DNA of 60,530 nucleotides from an uncultured Lachnospiraceae bacterium (GTDB lineage Bacteria > Bacillota > Clostridia > Lachnospirales > Lachnospiraceae): positions 1-60,530 of the forward strand of contig UQWA01000018.1 in the NCBI GenBank assembly GCA_900544685.1. The letters are read 5' to 3'. The position numbers were made by a program, and so were the translations under genes. The notes beneath the pieces are model-generated. The model did no database searches. It was not told where the DNA came from and worked only from the letters and a program-made list of their open reading frames with translations. This document shows positions 60,296 through 60,530 of this stretch, one piece after another (the first letter of the stretch is position 1; the number at the start of each line of letters is the position of its first letter).

Positions 60296-60415
60296 ATCCG
60301 TTTCTCCCAAAATTATTCATGAACACTCATATTCTAATATACCAGAGATTTCTTTCTACTTCAAGAAGCAGAATTGGGAAACTCTGACATTTCCACATTT
60401 TTATTTGCTTATAAC

Positions 60416-60447
60416 GAAAAAAAGATTCAGAAACATTTCTGAATCTT
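60416..60447 (-). terminator. Terminator of a leftward gene outside the window
   Basis: AGATTCAGAAA and TTTCTGAATCT form an 11-bp stem with a 2-base centre, followed on the minus strand by TTTTTTTCG. It would end transcription coming from beyond 60530. The last 80 bases (60450-60530) contain no gene I can identify. Confidence 0.7.
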
Positions 60448-60530
60448 CTCTGAATCTCTGTAATAATTGTTGTACCTTCAAAACCGCATACGGTAAATAC
60501 TTTTCATCCGTGTTTCCCAAACCATTCCTG

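Noticed and set aside
60450..60530. Sequence resembling a 16S-23S spacer (CCTTCAAAACCGCATAC)
   Set aside because: Too short and without any rRNA or tRNA sequence in the window; cannot be supported.

Overview
The window looks like a chromosomal segment of a spore-forming Firmicute of the class Clostridia, most likely a Lachnospiraceae gut anaerobe. The reasons are a spoIIAA-spoIIAB-sigF-spoVA cluster, low to moderate G+C with AT-rich intergenic regions, AGGAGG-type ribosome binding sites, TTGACA/TATAAT promoters, dnaG-trmK-nif3 order, and small genes typical of Clostridiales integrative elements. Most genes lie on the minus strand. The species cannot be fixed from the sequence alone.

Left end (1-6.3 kb): accessory DNA. 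It holds a TetR regulator translationally coupled to a secreted Cys-rich repeat protein (cut by the window edge), then debris of an integrative element: a TnpV remnant, a WYL regulator cut by an IS256-family remnant, a small membrane protein, a RepA_N initiator and a DUF6075 protein. The right boundary of this DNA truncates spoVAD at about 6.29 kb.

6.3-21.5 kb: a sporulation block reading leftward, spoIIAA-spoIIAB-sigF-spoVAA-spoVAB-spoVAC, then a ten-gene Mrp/Mbh-type cation antiporter operon (mnhE-F-G, DUF4040, an MbhE-MnhB fusion, mnhC, four antiporter-like subunits) ending in asparaginase. A truncated spoVAD lies beyond it. The antiporter operon therefore sits between spoVAC and spoVAD, a gene pair that is usually adjacent.

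21.5-29.8 kb: folC, an overlapping 48-codon microprotein gene and a zinc-ribbon/TPR membrane protein; a YfhO-type membrane protein with a solute-binding protein; and, divergently, a secreted Fn3/L,D-transpeptidase. 29.8-37.3 kb: one leftward operon, second folC-like gene, pheA, DUF815 ATPase, ppx, ppk, from a promoter at 37.26-37.29 kb to a bidirectional terminator at 29.75 kb.

37.4-48 kb: a small membrane protein and pyrBI on the plus strand, with a long palindrome over the pyrB promoter. Then, on the minus strand, rnpB (RNase P RNA) with its own consensus promoter, and comEC-dgt-dnaG-trmK-nif3-nucleoside kinase. The expected rpoD is missing between dnaG and trmK. Two related inverted-repeat elements fill the intergenic gaps beside comEC and dnaG.

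48-60.5 kb: comEA, a response regulator, a histidine kinase and a GerMN lipoprotein upstream of comEC; a YdcZ-type transporter; argC-GNAT-argB-argD facing argG across a region with tandem ARG-box-like sites; a secreted M23-type gene with an in-frame TGA after its signal peptide; endonuclease III; and an HPr protein. No tRNA, 16S/23S rRNA or CRISPR array was seen.
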